Assembly: GCF_006540085.1 (NCBI RefSeq)
Contig: NZ_BJOG01000002.1
Coordinates: forward strand, 1-64,000
DNA length: 64,000 nucleotides
Reading direction: 5' to 3'
Source of the DNA: Microbacterium oxydans
Lineage (GTDB): Bacteria > Actinomycetota > Actinomycetes > Actinomycetales > Microbacteriaceae
A model generated the notes under the pieces. The model was given only the letters and a program-made list of their open reading frames with translations, was not told where the DNA came from and ran no database searches. Of the stretch, positions 17,094 to 26,376 are shown piece after piece. The position numbers and the translations under genes are program-made. Numbering within the stretch: position 1 is the stretch's first letter; every line of letters begins with the position of its first letter.

Positions 17094-17213
17094 GTGCAGA
17101 CGACGTCGCTGGAGTTCTCGGAACTCGAACAGATCGACGCGCCCACCGAATGGTGGGAGCACGCGAGCTACATCATCGCCATCATCGGCGGGGCGGCAGC
17201 CATCGCGACCTGA
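17094..17213 (+). CDS. mpaA3: Daptide-type precursor peptide 3
   Basis: A 39-residue precursor starting at GTG 17094, six bases after AGGAGG. Leader motif FSELEQIDA; the core of about 23 residues begins PTEWWEHASY and ends GGAAAIAT. Two adjacent Trp make it distinct from the other two. C-terminal Thr is present. It is followed by a hairpin that separates the precursors from the methyltransferase gene. Confidence 0.9.
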   Translation: MQTTSLEFSELEQIDAPTEWWEHASYIIAIIGGAAAIAT

Positions 17214-17217
17214 CCGG

Positions 17218-17245
17218 AGTGCGGGCGGGTCCTCTCGCCCGCACT
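17218..17245 (+). terminator. Terminator/attenuator after the precursor genes
   Basis: A perfect 10-bp stem (17218-17227 with 17236-17245), an 8-base loop and then TCCCCTCC. It probably lets the precursor genes be transcribed more than the downstream tailoring, protease and export genes. Confidence 0.7.
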
Positions 17246-17278
17246 TCCCCTCCGATCCCAGAGAGGCCATGAACCGAA

Positions 17279-18091
17279 ATGCCAGACCTGATCACCGACA
17301 CCGTATCGGCACTGCTCGACGGCGCCGATGCCGTGGCGCAGCCGCTCGACCTGTACACCGGGGCGGGGACGGACTTCTACGAGCGGCTCGTCGGCCCTGA
17401 TCGCGTGGAGGTCCGCGAGGTGCTGGGGCTCGCGAGAGTCACCGCCGACCCCGTGCTCGACATCGCGGCGGGGAGCGGGCGACTGACGATCCCGCTGCTG
17501 AGATCCGGCAAGCAGGTGACCGCGATCGACACCTCGCGAGACATGCTCTCGCACCTCCGCCGTGCGATGCCCGACCACCCGAGGCTCGACTGCATCGTCG
17601 CGGACATGCGCGATTTCCACCTCGGACGCCGCTACGGGCTCATCGTGCTCGGAGCCACATCCGTGACCCTGCTCGACCGCGAGGATCGATCGCTGCTGTT
17701 CGCGCGCGTGCATGAGCACCTCACCCCGGACGGGGTCTTCGCCCTGACCGTCGCGGGTGGCGCCGCCGCGGAGAGCCTGGCGTCGGCGAGAGACGAGGAG
17801 ATCACGGTCCCCGGACCCGCCGGAACGGACACCTATCTCTTCTCGCAGCAGATCGAGGAAGGCGGCGCCGTCCGCGTGGTCAACTGGGTTCGAGCGTCCG
17901 ACATCGACGCCGGTGCATCGGTGCCCGTGCTCACCAGCCGCTTGCACGTACTCGGTCACGAGGTCCTGTCGAGCGAACTCGTCGAGGCGGGATTCGCCGC
18001 GCCCGATGTCGCTCCCGTCCGTTCGCCGGGGGGAACGGACATCCTCCTGCTCACGACATCGCGAGGTCGCTCCCCGGGAGGCACGGGATGA
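17279..18091 (+). CDS. mpaM: Daptide-type SAM-dependent N-methyltransferase
   Basis: Class I methyltransferase of 270 residues; motif I is VLDIAAGSGRLT at 59-70. In daptides this enzyme dimethylates the new C-terminal amine. An N-terminal helical region precedes the Rossmann fold. The ATG at 17279 is about 12 bases after AGAGG, a long spacing; an out-of-frame ATG at 17269 lies nearer. Its stop overlaps the M50 gene start by four bases. Confidence 0.87.
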   Translation: MPDLITDTVSALLDGADAVAQPLDLYTGAGTDFYERLVGPDRVEVREVLGLARVTADPVLDIAAGSGRLTIPLLRSGKQVTAIDTSRDMLSHLRRAMPDHPRLDCIVADMRDFHLGRRYGLIVLGATSVTLLDREDRSLLFARVHEHLTPDGVFALTVAGGAAAESLASARDEEITVPGPAGTDTYLFSQQIEEGGAVRVVNWVRASDIDAGASVPVLTSRLHVLGHEVLSSELVEAGFAAPDVAPVRSPGGTDILLLTTSRGRSPGGTG

Positions 18092-19779
18092 CGGCGGTTC
18101 TTCGGAAGCTCTCCCGTAGGCGGGCATCCCCGGCGACGGAGCCGCTGGGAGCCGACACCTGCCCGCTGCTGGCCCACGGTGTCGTCTTCGAGAGCACGGG
18201 CGAGGACGCGGCGTGGATCGCCGTCGTCGACGGGGTGCCATCGTCGAGGGTGTCGCCCGCGGTCATCGAACTGCTGACGGCGATGGACGGCGGGACCACG
18301 GTGCAGGCCCTGCACCGACGGTTCGCCGCGTCGGAATCGCCGGAGAGCTTTCTGCGACTGGTCGGACGGTTCCGGGACAACGGACTGCTCGAGGGCGGTG
18401 CGAAGCGCGCACCCGGGCGCATCAGCTACCGGCCGCCGTTCACCCTGCAATTCGCGACCCTTCGCGCGCCCACCCTCTTCGCACGTCTCGACGGCGCAGT
18501 CTTCCGCCCGTCCTCTCGCGTGCTTGTGGCATCTGTGGCCGTGCTCCTCTGCGCCGGGTTAGTGGCCGCGATCCTGCAGGCCGGCGACCTGCGAGACGTC
18601 CTCACCCGGCCGTTGCCGCTGGGTGCGGTGCTGACGCTGATCGTCCTGCTCTCGCTCATCACCCTGCTCCACGAGGGTGCTCACGGGCTCACCCTCACCA
18701 GGTTCGGCGGCAGTCCCCGACGAGCCGGGTTCATGATCTTCTATCTCACACCCGCGTTCTTCGTCGACGTCACGGACGGATGGCGTCTCGCCGACCGACG
18801 ACACCGCGTGGCCGTCGCGCTCGCAGGTCCGGCGGTGCACGCCGTCGTGGCGGCGGCCGCGGTGCTGCTCGCGCTCGCCGCGCCCCGGTCCACGGTCAGA
18901 GACGTGCTGCTGCTTCTGGCCACGTCCTGCGTCGTCATCGTGCTCGTGAACCTCATCCCGTTCGTGCGATTCGACGGCTATATCGCCCTGATGAACGCCC
19001 TCGACACGCCGAACCTCCGTGCCAGGACCATCAGCGACGGTGCGAACGTGCTGAGCCGCCGGCTGTTCGGCGGAGCGCCGGTGAACCGGAGCGTGCAGAC
19101 GTGGTGGAGCGTGCCGTTCGGTCTCACGAGCCTGCTCGCCCCGGTCGTGATGGTCGTGCTCGTGGTGACCAGGACGGTGCACGCGTTCGCCGACGGGGGA
19201 CCGGTGCTCGGTCTGTTCGTGGTCGCGCTCGAAGCCGTCGTCGTCCTGGTGGGCTGCGGCCTGCTGGTGCGCGCGCTCTCCCGCGTGCTGCGCTCCGGCG
19301 TCTCCCGAGTCCGCTTCGTCGGAGTGTGTGTCGCCCTGGCTGCGGCGGTCGTGATCACCGGCACGCTGCTGCCCGTTCCCGCCACGGCGACGTTCGGGTT
19401 CGTCGCCGACGACGGTCGGGTGAGCCTCGTCCAGGGAGGCGAAAGGACCGCGGTCGAGGTGCCCGACGGCGCCCGCGTGCTGTTGAGCAGTCGCGGCATC
19501 CTCATGAACGAACCGCTGGGGGTGGGCAGTGTCCGCCCCCAGCCGCCGCAACCGATCACGGTTCCCGTGGACGCCCTGTTCCCCGTCAGAGCCGAGGGAC
19601 TGACTGTTCCCGCCGTGGTCGTCGGGACCGTCGACGTGGAGATGCCGGAGCGGAGACTCCCGTCGACCGGCCAGGCCCGTATCGACCTCGGAACGACCAA
19701 CGTGTGGCAGATGCTCTGGATGCGGGGTGTGATGGCGCCGCTGTCGCCCCTGTGGGCAGAAGAGGAGGAGAGGCAATGA
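18088..19779 (+). CDS. mpaP: M50-type intramembrane metalloprotease of the daptide cluster
   Basis: A 563-residue membrane protein. Residues 1-105 form a soluble PqqD-like domain that may bind the leader. A membrane region follows with the zinc motif HEGAH at 195-199, and the third ligand probably in FDGY at 295-298, as in site-2 proteases. More membrane segments follow, then a C-terminal extracytoplasmic domain from about residue 430. It most likely removes the leader during export. It overlaps the methyltransferase and ABC ATPase genes by four bases each. Confidence 0.85.
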   Translation: MTAVLRKLSRRRASPATEPLGADTCPLLAHGVVFESTGEDAAWIAVVDGVPSSRVSPAVIELLTAMDGGTTVQALHRRFAASESPESFLRLVGRFRDNGLLEGGAKRAPGRISYRPPFTLQFATLRAPTLFARLDGAVFRPSSRVLVASVAVLLCAGLVAAILQAGDLRDVLTRPLPLGAVLTLIVLLSLITLLHEGAHGLTLTRFGGSPRRAGFMIFYLTPAFFVDVTDGWRLADRRHRVAVALAGPAVHAVVAAAAVLLALAAPRSTVRDVLLLLATSCVVIVLVNLIPFVRFDGYIALMNALDTPNLRARTISDGANVLSRRLFGGAPVNRSVQTWWSVPFGLTSLLAPVVMVVLVVTRTVHAFADGGPVLGLFVVALEAVVVLVGCGLLVRALSRVLRSGVSRVRFVGVCVALAAAVVITGTLLPVPATATFGFVADDGRVSLVQGGERTAVEVPDGARVLLSSRGILMNEPLGVGSVRPQPPQPITVPVDALFPVRAEGLTVPAVVVGTVDVEMPERRLPSTGQARIDLGTTNVWQMLWMRGVMAPLSPLWAEEEERQ

Positions 19780-20498
19780 AGACGAACCAGCCTGCGATCG
19801 AGGTGCGAGCGCTCACCAAGAGGTTCGGGCATCGGGCGGCGGTCGAGGACCTGTCGTTCGCCGTGCCGCGCGGTTCGATCGTCGGTCTGCTCGGGCCGAA
19901 CGGCGCGGGCAAATCGACGACCCTGCGGGCCATCGTCGGTCTGCTCAGGCCCACGAGCGGCGACTGTCTGATCGACGGGGAGCCGTTCGCGGCGCGGCGC
20001 GATCCGGCGTCGCGCGTCGGAGTGCATATGGACGGCTTCGGGTTCGAACCGGGCATCACCGCGCGGCGGCATCTGGAGATCTGCCGACTCGCAGCCGGCG
20101 CGCCCCGTCGACGCGTGGACGAGGTGCTCGAAGAGGTCGGCCTCGCGGATGATGCCCGTCGTCGGGTGAAGGCCTTCTCGACGGGCATGACGCAGCGACT
20201 CGGTCTGGCGGCCGCACTGATCGGCTCTCCACGCACCCTCATCCTCGACGAGCCGGCGAACGGCCTCGATCCCGACGGCATCCGCTGGCTCCGCCGCTTC
20301 CTCCGTGACTTCGTCGCGCGGGGAGGGACGGTCCTGGTCTCCAGCCATCAGCTCCCGGAACTCGAACAGGTCGTCGACCAGGTCGTGGTCATCAAGCGTC
20401 GCGCGCTCTTCGCCGGCCCGCTCAGCGAGCTCGTGGCGGGAGACGTCGACTCGCTCGAGAGCAGGTATTTCGATCTCGTCGAGGGAGCATCGGCATGA
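19776..20498 (+). CDS. ABC exporter ATP-binding protein, daptide cluster
   Basis: ATPase of 240 residues. Walker A GPNGAGKST is at 40-48, the signature STGMTQR at 135-141 and Walker B LILDEP at 155-160, with the switch His in SSHQLPEL. It belongs to the group found in bacteriocin and lantibiotic export and immunity systems. ATG 19776 overlaps the protease stop by four bases and is preceded by AGGAGGAGAGG. It pairs with the next two permease genes. Confidence 0.9.
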   Translation: MKTNQPAIEVRALTKRFGHRAAVEDLSFAVPRGSIVGLLGPNGAGKSTTLRAIVGLLRPTSGDCLIDGEPFAARRDPASRVGVHMDGFGFEPGITARRHLEICRLAAGAPRRRVDEVLEEVGLADDARRRVKAFSTGMTQRLGLAAALIGSPRTLILDEPANGLDPDGIRWLRRFLRDFVARGGTVLVSSHQLPELEQVVDQVVVIKRRALFAGPLSELVAGDVDSLESRYFDLVEGASA

Positions 20499-21223
20499 GG
20501 GGTGTCATCCGCGGGGAGATGCTGCGGTCCGTGAGCGGTCCCTCGGTTCTCGCCGTCTATCTCGTCGCGGTGCTCATGCCGCTGTTCGTGCTCTTCTCCG
20601 ACGGGTCGCGCTTCGACCTCGAGGGTGTCGCCGCCGGCGTGGCGACCTCTCGTCTCCTCGAGCCGCTGGCGTGGTCGGTGATCTCCGCCGCGTTCGTCAG
20701 CGCCTACGCGGTGACCAGGGAGTACTACTACGCGTCGATGGACAGGACGCTCACGGCAGTGGGGTTCCCGCGAACCTTCGGCGGAAAACTCGTGGCAGGC
20801 GTGGCAGTGGCCGTCGCCCTGTCGCTCGGTGTCTTCGCGCTGTGGACCGCGGGCGTCTTCGTCTTCCTCGTTCAGGACGGTGTGGCTCCGACCCTCACCC
20901 AGGAAGCCTGGCGCATCTACGCGGGGGCTCTGGTCGGCACGATTCTCGGTGCGCTCATCGGCGGCGCGATCGGCTGGATCACCCAGAACTACTACGCCAC
21001 GGCGATCATCGTCCTCGTGTTCCCGATGGCGCTGGAGTTCGCATTGCTGCGCACGGCGCCGGAGGTCGCGAAGTTCTCGCCCGGCCTGGCCATCGCCGCC
21101 ATCGGTGTGCCCGGGTATCAGGGCAGGCTGCTGGAGCTCGCCCCTGCCGTCGCCGTCGGGCTCGCGTGGACGTTCGGGCTGCTCGCGATCGCCTGGGTGC
21201 GAGGGCGCCGGAGCGCTGCGTGA
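20495..21223 (+). CDS. ABC exporter permease 1, daptide cluster
   Basis: Membrane protein of 242 residues with six predicted segments, of the ABC-2 type that pairs with LanF-like ATPases. ATG 20495 overlaps the ATPase stop, and its own stop overlaps the next start (GTGA). Probably exports the mature peptides or gives self-protection. Confidence 0.82.
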   Translation: MRGVIRGEMLRSVSGPSVLAVYLVAVLMPLFVLFSDGSRFDLEGVAAGVATSRLLEPLAWSVISAAFVSAYAVTREYYYASMDRTLTAVGFPRTFGGKLVAGVAVAVALSLGVFALWTAGVFVFLVQDGVAPTLTQEAWRIYAGALVGTILGALIGGAIGWITQNYYATAIIVLVFPMALEFALLRTAPEVAKFSPGLAIAAIGVPGYQGRLLELAPAVAVGLAWTFGLLAIAWVRGRRSAA

Positions 21224-21954
21224 TCGGTCGGGCGCTGCGTGCTCAGACGCGCAGCCTCGCGGGCGATGTCGTCCTCCTCGGGGTCGCGGTCGCGGCGTTC
21301 GCGATGTCGCTGACGCTGGCGGCGAGCATCCCGTCCGAGGTCGCGAATGCCTCCGTCGACGCCCGCGCGGAGCTCGCAGCCCCGCTCAGCACCGTCCTCG
21401 CGACCTACGCGGGGATCCTCGCCGCCGTCTACGGCTCGTTCCGGTACACGATCGACCGTCGGGACGGGGTCGTCGCGCAACGTCTGACGATGCAGCGACG
21501 GTGGGTGATGCTCCTGGTCAGGACGATCACGTGCGCGGTGGGCGGTGCCGTCGTCGCGCTCGCGGCCGTGCTCGGCGGACACTCGGCGCTGACGATCGTC
21601 ATGGGAGGAGTCCCGGTGGAGTGGTCGGTGCTTCTCTCCAGCCTCGTGCTCGGCGCGCTCGCCTCCCTCTGGGGGATGGGGATCGGACTCATCGTGCAAG
21701 CCCACCTCGCGGCACTCTTCGTCTCGGCTCTCTCGATGGGGGTGGCGGTCATCGTCGCGATGTTCTGGAGCGCCGGTGCCGCGTATCTGCCGCTTCTCAC
21801 ATTGCTCGAGGCCTTCCGGTTCGACATGGACGCAGTGGGGATCCCACCGCATCAGGAGCTGACCGGGCCTGTCGCTCTCCTGGTCTCCGCCGGATGGGTG
21901 CTCGCCGCGCTGATCGCGGGAGGAGCCGCTTTCCTTTCCCGCGACGTGAGATGA
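21220..21954 (+). CDS. ABC exporter permease 2, daptide cluster
   Basis: Second permease-like protein, 244 residues, six predicted membrane segments. The start is GTG 21220 within the GTGA overlap; the longer open frame upstream is antisense-like sequence over the first permease. Last gene of the daptide cluster; the next gene has its own promoter about 20 bases later. Confidence 0.8.
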   Translation: MIGRALRAQTRSLAGDVVLLGVAVAAFAMSLTLAASIPSEVANASVDARAELAAPLSTVLATYAGILAAVYGSFRYTIDRRDGVVAQRLTMQRRWVMLLVRTITCAVGGAVVALAAVLGGHSALTIVMGGVPVEWSVLLSSLVLGALASLWGMGIGLIVQAHLAALFVSALSMGVAVIVAMFWSAGAAYLPLLTLLEAFRFDMDAVGIPPHQELTGPVALLVSAGWVLAALIAGGAAFLSRDVR

Positions 21955-21993
21955 CCGCGCCACGGGGAATGCGGGTGGCGCAGGCGGACGACG

Positions 21994-21999
21994 TAAAAT
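21994..21999 (+). promoter_or_regulatory. -10 box of a leaderless trhO transcript
   Basis: TAAAAT lies six bases before the GTG at 22006, with no ribosome site between, so transcript start and translation start should coincide. Confidence 0.6.
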
Positions 22000-22005
22000 C
22001 CCTAG

Positions 22006-22896
22006 GTGGCAACACCAAAGATCGTCCTCTTCTACGCGTTCACCCCTCTGGCCGACCCGGATGCCGTGCGCGTCTGGCAGCGTGACCTCGGCGAGGCACT
22101 CGGCCTGCGCGGACGCCTGCTCATCTCGAAGGACGGCATCAACGGCACGCTCGGCGGCGACATCACCGCGCTCAAGAAGTGGCTGCGTTCGTTCCGCTCA
22201 TACCGCCCGTTCGCCGGTGCTGACATCAAATGGAGCGAGGGGACCGGTCTGGACGCCGAGGGTCGCAGCCTCGACTTCCCGAAGCTCAGCGTCAAGGTGC
22301 GTGACGAGATCGTGTCGTTCGGCGCACCGGGGGAGCTTCGCGTCGACGAGGACGGTGTGGTCGGCGGCGGCACCCGGCTGACCCCGGAGGAACTGCACGG
22401 CCTCGTGGAAGAGCGCGGCGGCGACGTGGTGTTCTTCGACGGGAGGAACGCCCTCGAGGCGCAGATCGGGCGCTTCCGCGGGGCTGTCGTGCCCGACACC
22501 GAGACCACCAGGGACTTCGTCGAGCTCCTCGACTCCGGCGTCTACGACGACTTGAAGGGCAAGCCCGTCGTCACGTACTGCACCGGTGGCATCCGCTGCG
22601 AGGTGCTTTCCAGCCTGATGACGGCCCGCGGGTTCGGTGAGGTGTATCAGCTCGAAGGCGGCATCGTCCGATACGGCGAGAAGTTCGGCGACGACGGGCT
22701 CTGGGACGGATCGCTCTACGTGTTCGATGGTCGAGGGTCCGTCGACTTCTCCGACCACGCAGCCGTCATCGGGGAATGCGTCGGGTGCGGCGCGCCGACC
22801 AAGCGCACCGCGAACTGCCCCGATCTGTCGTGTCGATCGCAGTTCGTGGTCTGCGAAGGCTGCGACGCCGTGCGCTGCACCGCTCACGCCGCCTGA
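22006..22896 (+). CDS. trhO: tRNA uridine(34) hydroxylase, rhodanese type
   Basis: A 296-residue TrhO/YceA-type protein that makes 5-hydroxyuridine at tRNA position 34. An N-terminal acylphosphatase-like domain (residues 1-100) precedes a rhodanese domain with the catalytic Cys in [12 protein letters not shown], and a Cys-rich tail ([19 protein letters not shown]) probably binds zinc. GTG start. It faces the tgpA gene tail to tail. Confidence 0.9.
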   Translation: MATPKIVLFYAFTPLADPDAVRVWQRDLGEALGLRGRLLISKDGINGTLGGDITALKKWLRSFRSYRPFAGADIKWSEGTGLDAEGRSLDFPKLSVKVRDEIVSFGAPGELRVDEDGVVGGGTRLTPEELHGLVEERGGDVVFFDGRNALEAQIGRFRGAVVPDTETTRDFVELLDSGVYDDLKGKPVVTYCTGGIRCEVLSSLMTARGFGEVYQLEGGIVRYGEKFGDDGLWDGSLYVFDGRGSVDFSDHAAVIGECVGCGAPTKRTANCPDLSCRSQFVVCEGCDAVRCTAHAA

Positions 22897-22918
22897 GCGG
22901 TCGGCACCGCGGCACTGC

Positions 22919-25189
22919 TCAGGCCGTCGTCACCCCCGGCTCGGCGGCTCGCGGAGCGTACAGGGAACGCGGCAGCACCACCGCCTGCACCCTCGTCCTG
23001 CGGTCGGCGCTCCGACGCAATCCGGTCAGCACCTCCTTCAGGGGCTCGGAGAGATCGTCGGCCCTCTCGTCGGCGCGGGCGTAGTTCGAGCGCTCGACCG
23101 CGTCCGTGAGCTGCCGCATCGCCTCGGCAGGGACCTGATGCTGTGCCACCAGGCCGGCTGCGCGCACTCGGGGGGTGTCGGCGTCCGAGACGGGGATCTG
23201 CAGGTCGATCAGCGTATCCCGCAACTCGGCCCATGCAGCCGCGGAGTCCCCTCGGCGCGCTCTGCTCAGGCGCATGCGGCGTTCCACGAGGCGGATCATC
23301 GCAGGAAGCAGGAGCACCACGGCGACGCCGAACGCAGTGAAGACGACCGGCGTCGGGTCGAGGCGACGCAGCTCGTCGCTGCTGGCCGAGTCGCCTCCGG
23401 CGTCGTTGCGATCGATCTCCGGACCGGACGTCTCCTCGGCCTGCGGCGCCGTGGTCGGAGCGGGTGTCGACGGGGTTCCGGCGCTGCCGCCCTGCGTCGC
23501 TCCGGGACGGAACGCGGTGGGCACGCCCAGGGAGGCGGTGGGCTCGAAGGGCACCCATCCGATGCCGGGGAACAGCACCTCCGGCCAGGAGTGCAGCCGG
23601 TCGCTGGTCACGGAGAACACCGACTCGCTGCCGCGCTTCTCGTCGGTGAGGGAGCCGGGGAGATACCCCACCACGATGCGCACCTGCATGTCGAGGCTCT
23701 CCGCCATCAGAGCGAACGCCCCGGCGAAATGCACGCAGTATCCGGAGCGGACGTCGAGGAACTCCGCGACGGCGTCGGCTCCCGTCCCGTCGAAGCCCTC
23801 GTCCACCGGCGTCTCGAGCGAATAGGTGAACTGCGAGCGGAACCAGTTCTGCAGCGCGACGAGCCGGTCGTAGTCGGTGCTCGCGGCCGCGGTCACGTCG
23901 TCGGCGAGCTCGCTGATGATGTCCGGCAGCTCGACCGGCTCCGCGTCGGGGTCGACCACCGGCGACGCGGCATCGACCGCCCTGATCTGTTCGAGGGTGG
24001 GGATGAGCCGCGTGGAGGTGACCGTGTAGTCGTTGCCGACGGCGTCCGCGCCCCGGGAGTAGAGCGTGCGGTTGTCCGGAGCGATCCTCCACGCGTCGCT
24101 GAGGCCCTGCACGGCGGTGGCGGGATAGGGCACGGGAAGCCAGGAGCTCGACATCCGCAGCACCCTGATCGAGGTGTTCTGTTCCTCCGTCGCGATGTCC
24201 TCCGCCCATTCCGGGGGCCCGAACCCGTCGTCCTGCGCCTGCAGATCGCTGTCGTCGGGCTGCCAGACGCGGCCGTCGAAGCGGGAGAGGGTGGTCAGGC
24301 GCAGGTAGGGCGCGGTCTCGCCCTCGGCGGCCACCGTGAGCACCTCGACCGGGTTCGGCTGTCGCAGATCGTCACCGAGGCGCAGCGAGGCGTCCACGGT
24401 CACCCCGGTTCCGTTGCCGGCGAGGCTCGCGGTGACGGGAAGCAGTGGGGCGATGGCCACGGTCGTCGCAAGCGCGGCAGCCCCCACCGCCACGGCCAGA
24501 GACGTCGACGAACGGCGAGGGGACTCGGGATGCTTCCTGGCCGTGTAGCGGAGCAGCAGCAGTGCGATCACGCCGAACAGCACGAACCAGGCGACGTTGG
24601 TGTCGCCGAGCGTGACGATCATCGGCACCGCGCCGACGACTCCGGTCAGGAGCACCGCCAGCACGGCCGACCGGTGCGCCACGAGGTGGTCGAGCAGGAT
24701 GGCGACCACCGCGAAGCCGACGCCCATCGCGGCCGCGAGGCCGGGGGACGGGTCCAGAGGAGCGGACCCGAACACGACCGCTTCGACCGCGGAGGCGCCC
24801 AGCACGCCGAACAGCGTCGCGGTCTCCGACGTCGGGATGATGCCGAAGAGAGCCGTATCGCCGGCGATGAGCAGCGTCACCACGGCGACGGCGACCACGA
24901 TCTGCACAGCGAGCGTGGCGAGGTCCTGCACCCAGGCAGCCCGGTGACGCAGCAGGTGCCGCGCGAGCATTCCCGACCCGGCCACGGCGACGATGACCGC
25001 GATCACGGTGAACGACCACGCCCCGGGTGCGATCACCGAGGTGAACGGCCACATGGCCACGAGTGCCGCCGTCGCCGCGAGCGCCCCGGGACCGACGGCC
25101 CCGGGGGGATCGTCGTGGTCGCGGTGCCAGAACGCCGGCCTGCGCTCGACGGCGGCGGGGCTCGGCGGAGCGTGCTCAGCGCGGAACAT
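22919..25189 (-). CDS. Transglutaminase-like membrane protein (TgpA family)
   Basis: A 756-residue protein: about eight membrane segments in residues 1-240, then an extracytoplasmic transglutaminase core with the catalytic Cys in VRSGYCVHFAGAF and His in HSWPEVLFPG, then one more membrane segment and a cytoplasmic tail. The start ATG 25189 (MFRAEHAPPSP) lies inside the end of the DUF58 gene, overlapping by 14 bases; the frame is open further upstream but that is DUF58 coding. Third gene of a moxR-DUF58-tgpA operon. Its substrate is not known. Confidence 0.88.
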   Translation of the reverse strand: MFRAEHAPPSPAAVERRPAFWHRDHDDPPGAVGPGALAATAALVAMWPFTSVIAPGAWSFTVIAVIVAVAGSGMLARHLLRHRAAWVQDLATLAVQIVVAVAVVTLLIAGDTALFGIIPTSETATLFGVLGASAVEAVVFGSAPLDPSPGLAAAMGVGFAVVAILLDHLVAHRSAVLAVLLTGVVGAVPMIVTLGDTNVAWFVLFGVIALLLLRYTARKHPESPRRSSTSLAVAVGAAALATTVAIAPLLPVTASLAGNGTGVTVDASLRLGDDLRQPNPVEVLTVAAEGETAPYLRLTTLSRFDGRVWQPDDSDLQAQDDGFGPPEWAEDIATEEQNTSIRVLRMSSSWLPVPYPATAVQGLSDAWRIAPDNRTLYSRGADAVGNDYTVTSTRLIPTLEQIRAVDAASPVVDPDAEPVELPDIISELADDVTAAASTDYDRLVALQNWFRSQFTYSLETPVDEGFDGTGADAVAEFLDVRSGYCVHFAGAFALMAESLDMQVRIVVGYLPGSLTDEKRGSESVFSVTSDRLHSWPEVLFPGIGWVPFEPTASLGVPTAFRPGATQGGSAGTPSTPAPTTAPQAEETSGPEIDRNDAGGDSASSDELRRLDPTPVVFTAFGVAVVLLLPAMIRLVERRMRLSRARRGDSAAAWAELRDTLIDLQIPVSDADTPRVRAAGLVAQHQVPAEAMRQLTDAVERSNYARADERADDLSEPLKEVLTGLRRSADRRTRVQAVVLPRSLYAPRAAEPGVTTA

Positions 25190-26366
25190 CGCCGACTCCG
25201 ATCCGTGCGGAGACGGCATCCTCCCACGCGGCCGAGATGTCCTCGCCGAGGGGCGCGACGGTCCACCCATGACGTGCCGCCGCTTCGGTGGCCCCCGGAA
25301 GAAGCTCGGTGCTGAACAGCATCGGCGCTGCGGCGCCCGCCGACCTCAGCAGTGTGGCGTCCTCCTCATCGAGGCGCCCGGTGATGTAGACGAGCGGTCC
25401 GGGAGGCGTGCCTCCGATGAGTGCCATCAGGTCGCGGTTCTCCCCGCGAGGCGTGACCATCGCGAGCGCTGCGAGCAGGCTGTCGCGGTCGTCCTCGTGC
25501 CCGCGGAGGGCGCCGAGCAACGTGCCTGCGCTGTCGATCACGTCGACGCTGTACCCCTCGGAGGCCAGATGCACGGCCGCGGAAGCGCACAGCGAGACGG
25601 CGGATTCGAAGGCAGGATCGACGTCGCTCCCCTGGGTATCCCAGCGGCGCCCGCTCCGGTCCAGCACGACCACCGCGTCGGGGCTGGACTCCTCTTCTTC
25701 CTGGCGAACCATGAGCTGACCGCGGTGTGCCGTGGCACGCCAGTGGATGCGCCGCATCGAATCCCCCGGGATGTAGCCGCGCGGCGAGAGGTTGTCACTG
25801 CCCTGTCCGAGCCTGGTCGATGAGGTGTGCGCTGTCCCCCCGGCCGCCCCGACCCGCACGGCGAGCGGGGCGAGGGCGAACACCTCTGGCACCACGGTGA
25901 CGCTCCGGGTCTCGCCGAACGCCTGCTCACGCTGGGCCAGCCCGAACGGGTCGACGGTGCGCAGCATCAGCGGACCCAACGGCCAGACGCCTCTTCTGAC
26001 ACCGGTGATCAGGTAGCTGAGCTGCCCGTTCTCCGGAGGATACTCGCCGCCGGAGTCGCCCGACACCGCGTCGGGGAGCACATCGTGCCAGAGCCCGCGG
26101 GGGACGCGGATCGCGCGCAGCGAGAAGCGCACGGTCACGCGGGACGTCTCGGACACCGTCAGCAGATCGGTGGAGATCTGCCGCGTGACGGTGCCGGATC
26201 GTCGGGGCAGCCTGACGGCGAGGAGGGAGAAGAGCGTGACCGCCGCCAGCAGCATGCCGAGGTACAGCAGGATGCGGGTGCCCAGCAGGTTCGCGGCGAT
26301 CATGCAGCAGAGCGCGGCGACGAGCGCTCCGGCGCCGCGACCGGTGAGGGCTCGTCGTCGTCGCAT
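25176..26366 (-). CDS. DUF58 domain protein
   Basis: A 396-residue membrane-anchored protein. Two membrane segments occur near the N-terminus, then a vWA-like DUF58 domain with the family motif GDSMRRIHWRATAHRGQL. The start is ATG 26366, ten bases after the moxR stop; the longer open frame runs into moxR. These proteins are partners of MoxR ATPases, perhaps in assembling or folding envelope complexes. Confidence 0.87.
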   Translation of the reverse strand: MRRRRALTGRGAGALVAALCCMIAANLLGTRILLYLGMLLAAVTLFSLLAVRLPRRSGTVTRQISTDLLTVSETSRVTVRFSLRAIRVPRGLWHDVLPDAVSGDSGGEYPPENGQLSYLITGVRRGVWPLGPLMLRTVDPFGLAQREQAFGETRSVTVVPEVFALAPLAVRVGAAGGTAHTSSTRLGQGSDNLSPRGYIPGDSMRRIHWRATAHRGQLMVRQEEEESSPDAVVVLDRSGRRWDTQGSDVDPAFESAVSLCASAAVHLASEGYSVDVIDSAGTLLGALRGHEDDRDSLLAALAMVTPRGENRDLMALIGGTPPGPLVYITGRLDEEDATLLRSAGAAAPMLFSTELLPGATEAAARHGWTVAPLGEDISAAWEDAVSARIGVGDVPR

Positions 26367-26376
26367 GATCGGTGTG

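Noticed and set aside
12028..21954. Daptide-type cluster as an island integrated at tRNA-Ser
   Set aside because: The cluster lies on the 5' side of the tRNA, no integrase is near, and the repeated 3' end is on the other side.
22637..25315. Plus-strand open frame of 892 codons
   Set aside because: Shadow of trhO and the TgpA gene; composition is typical of an antisense frame.
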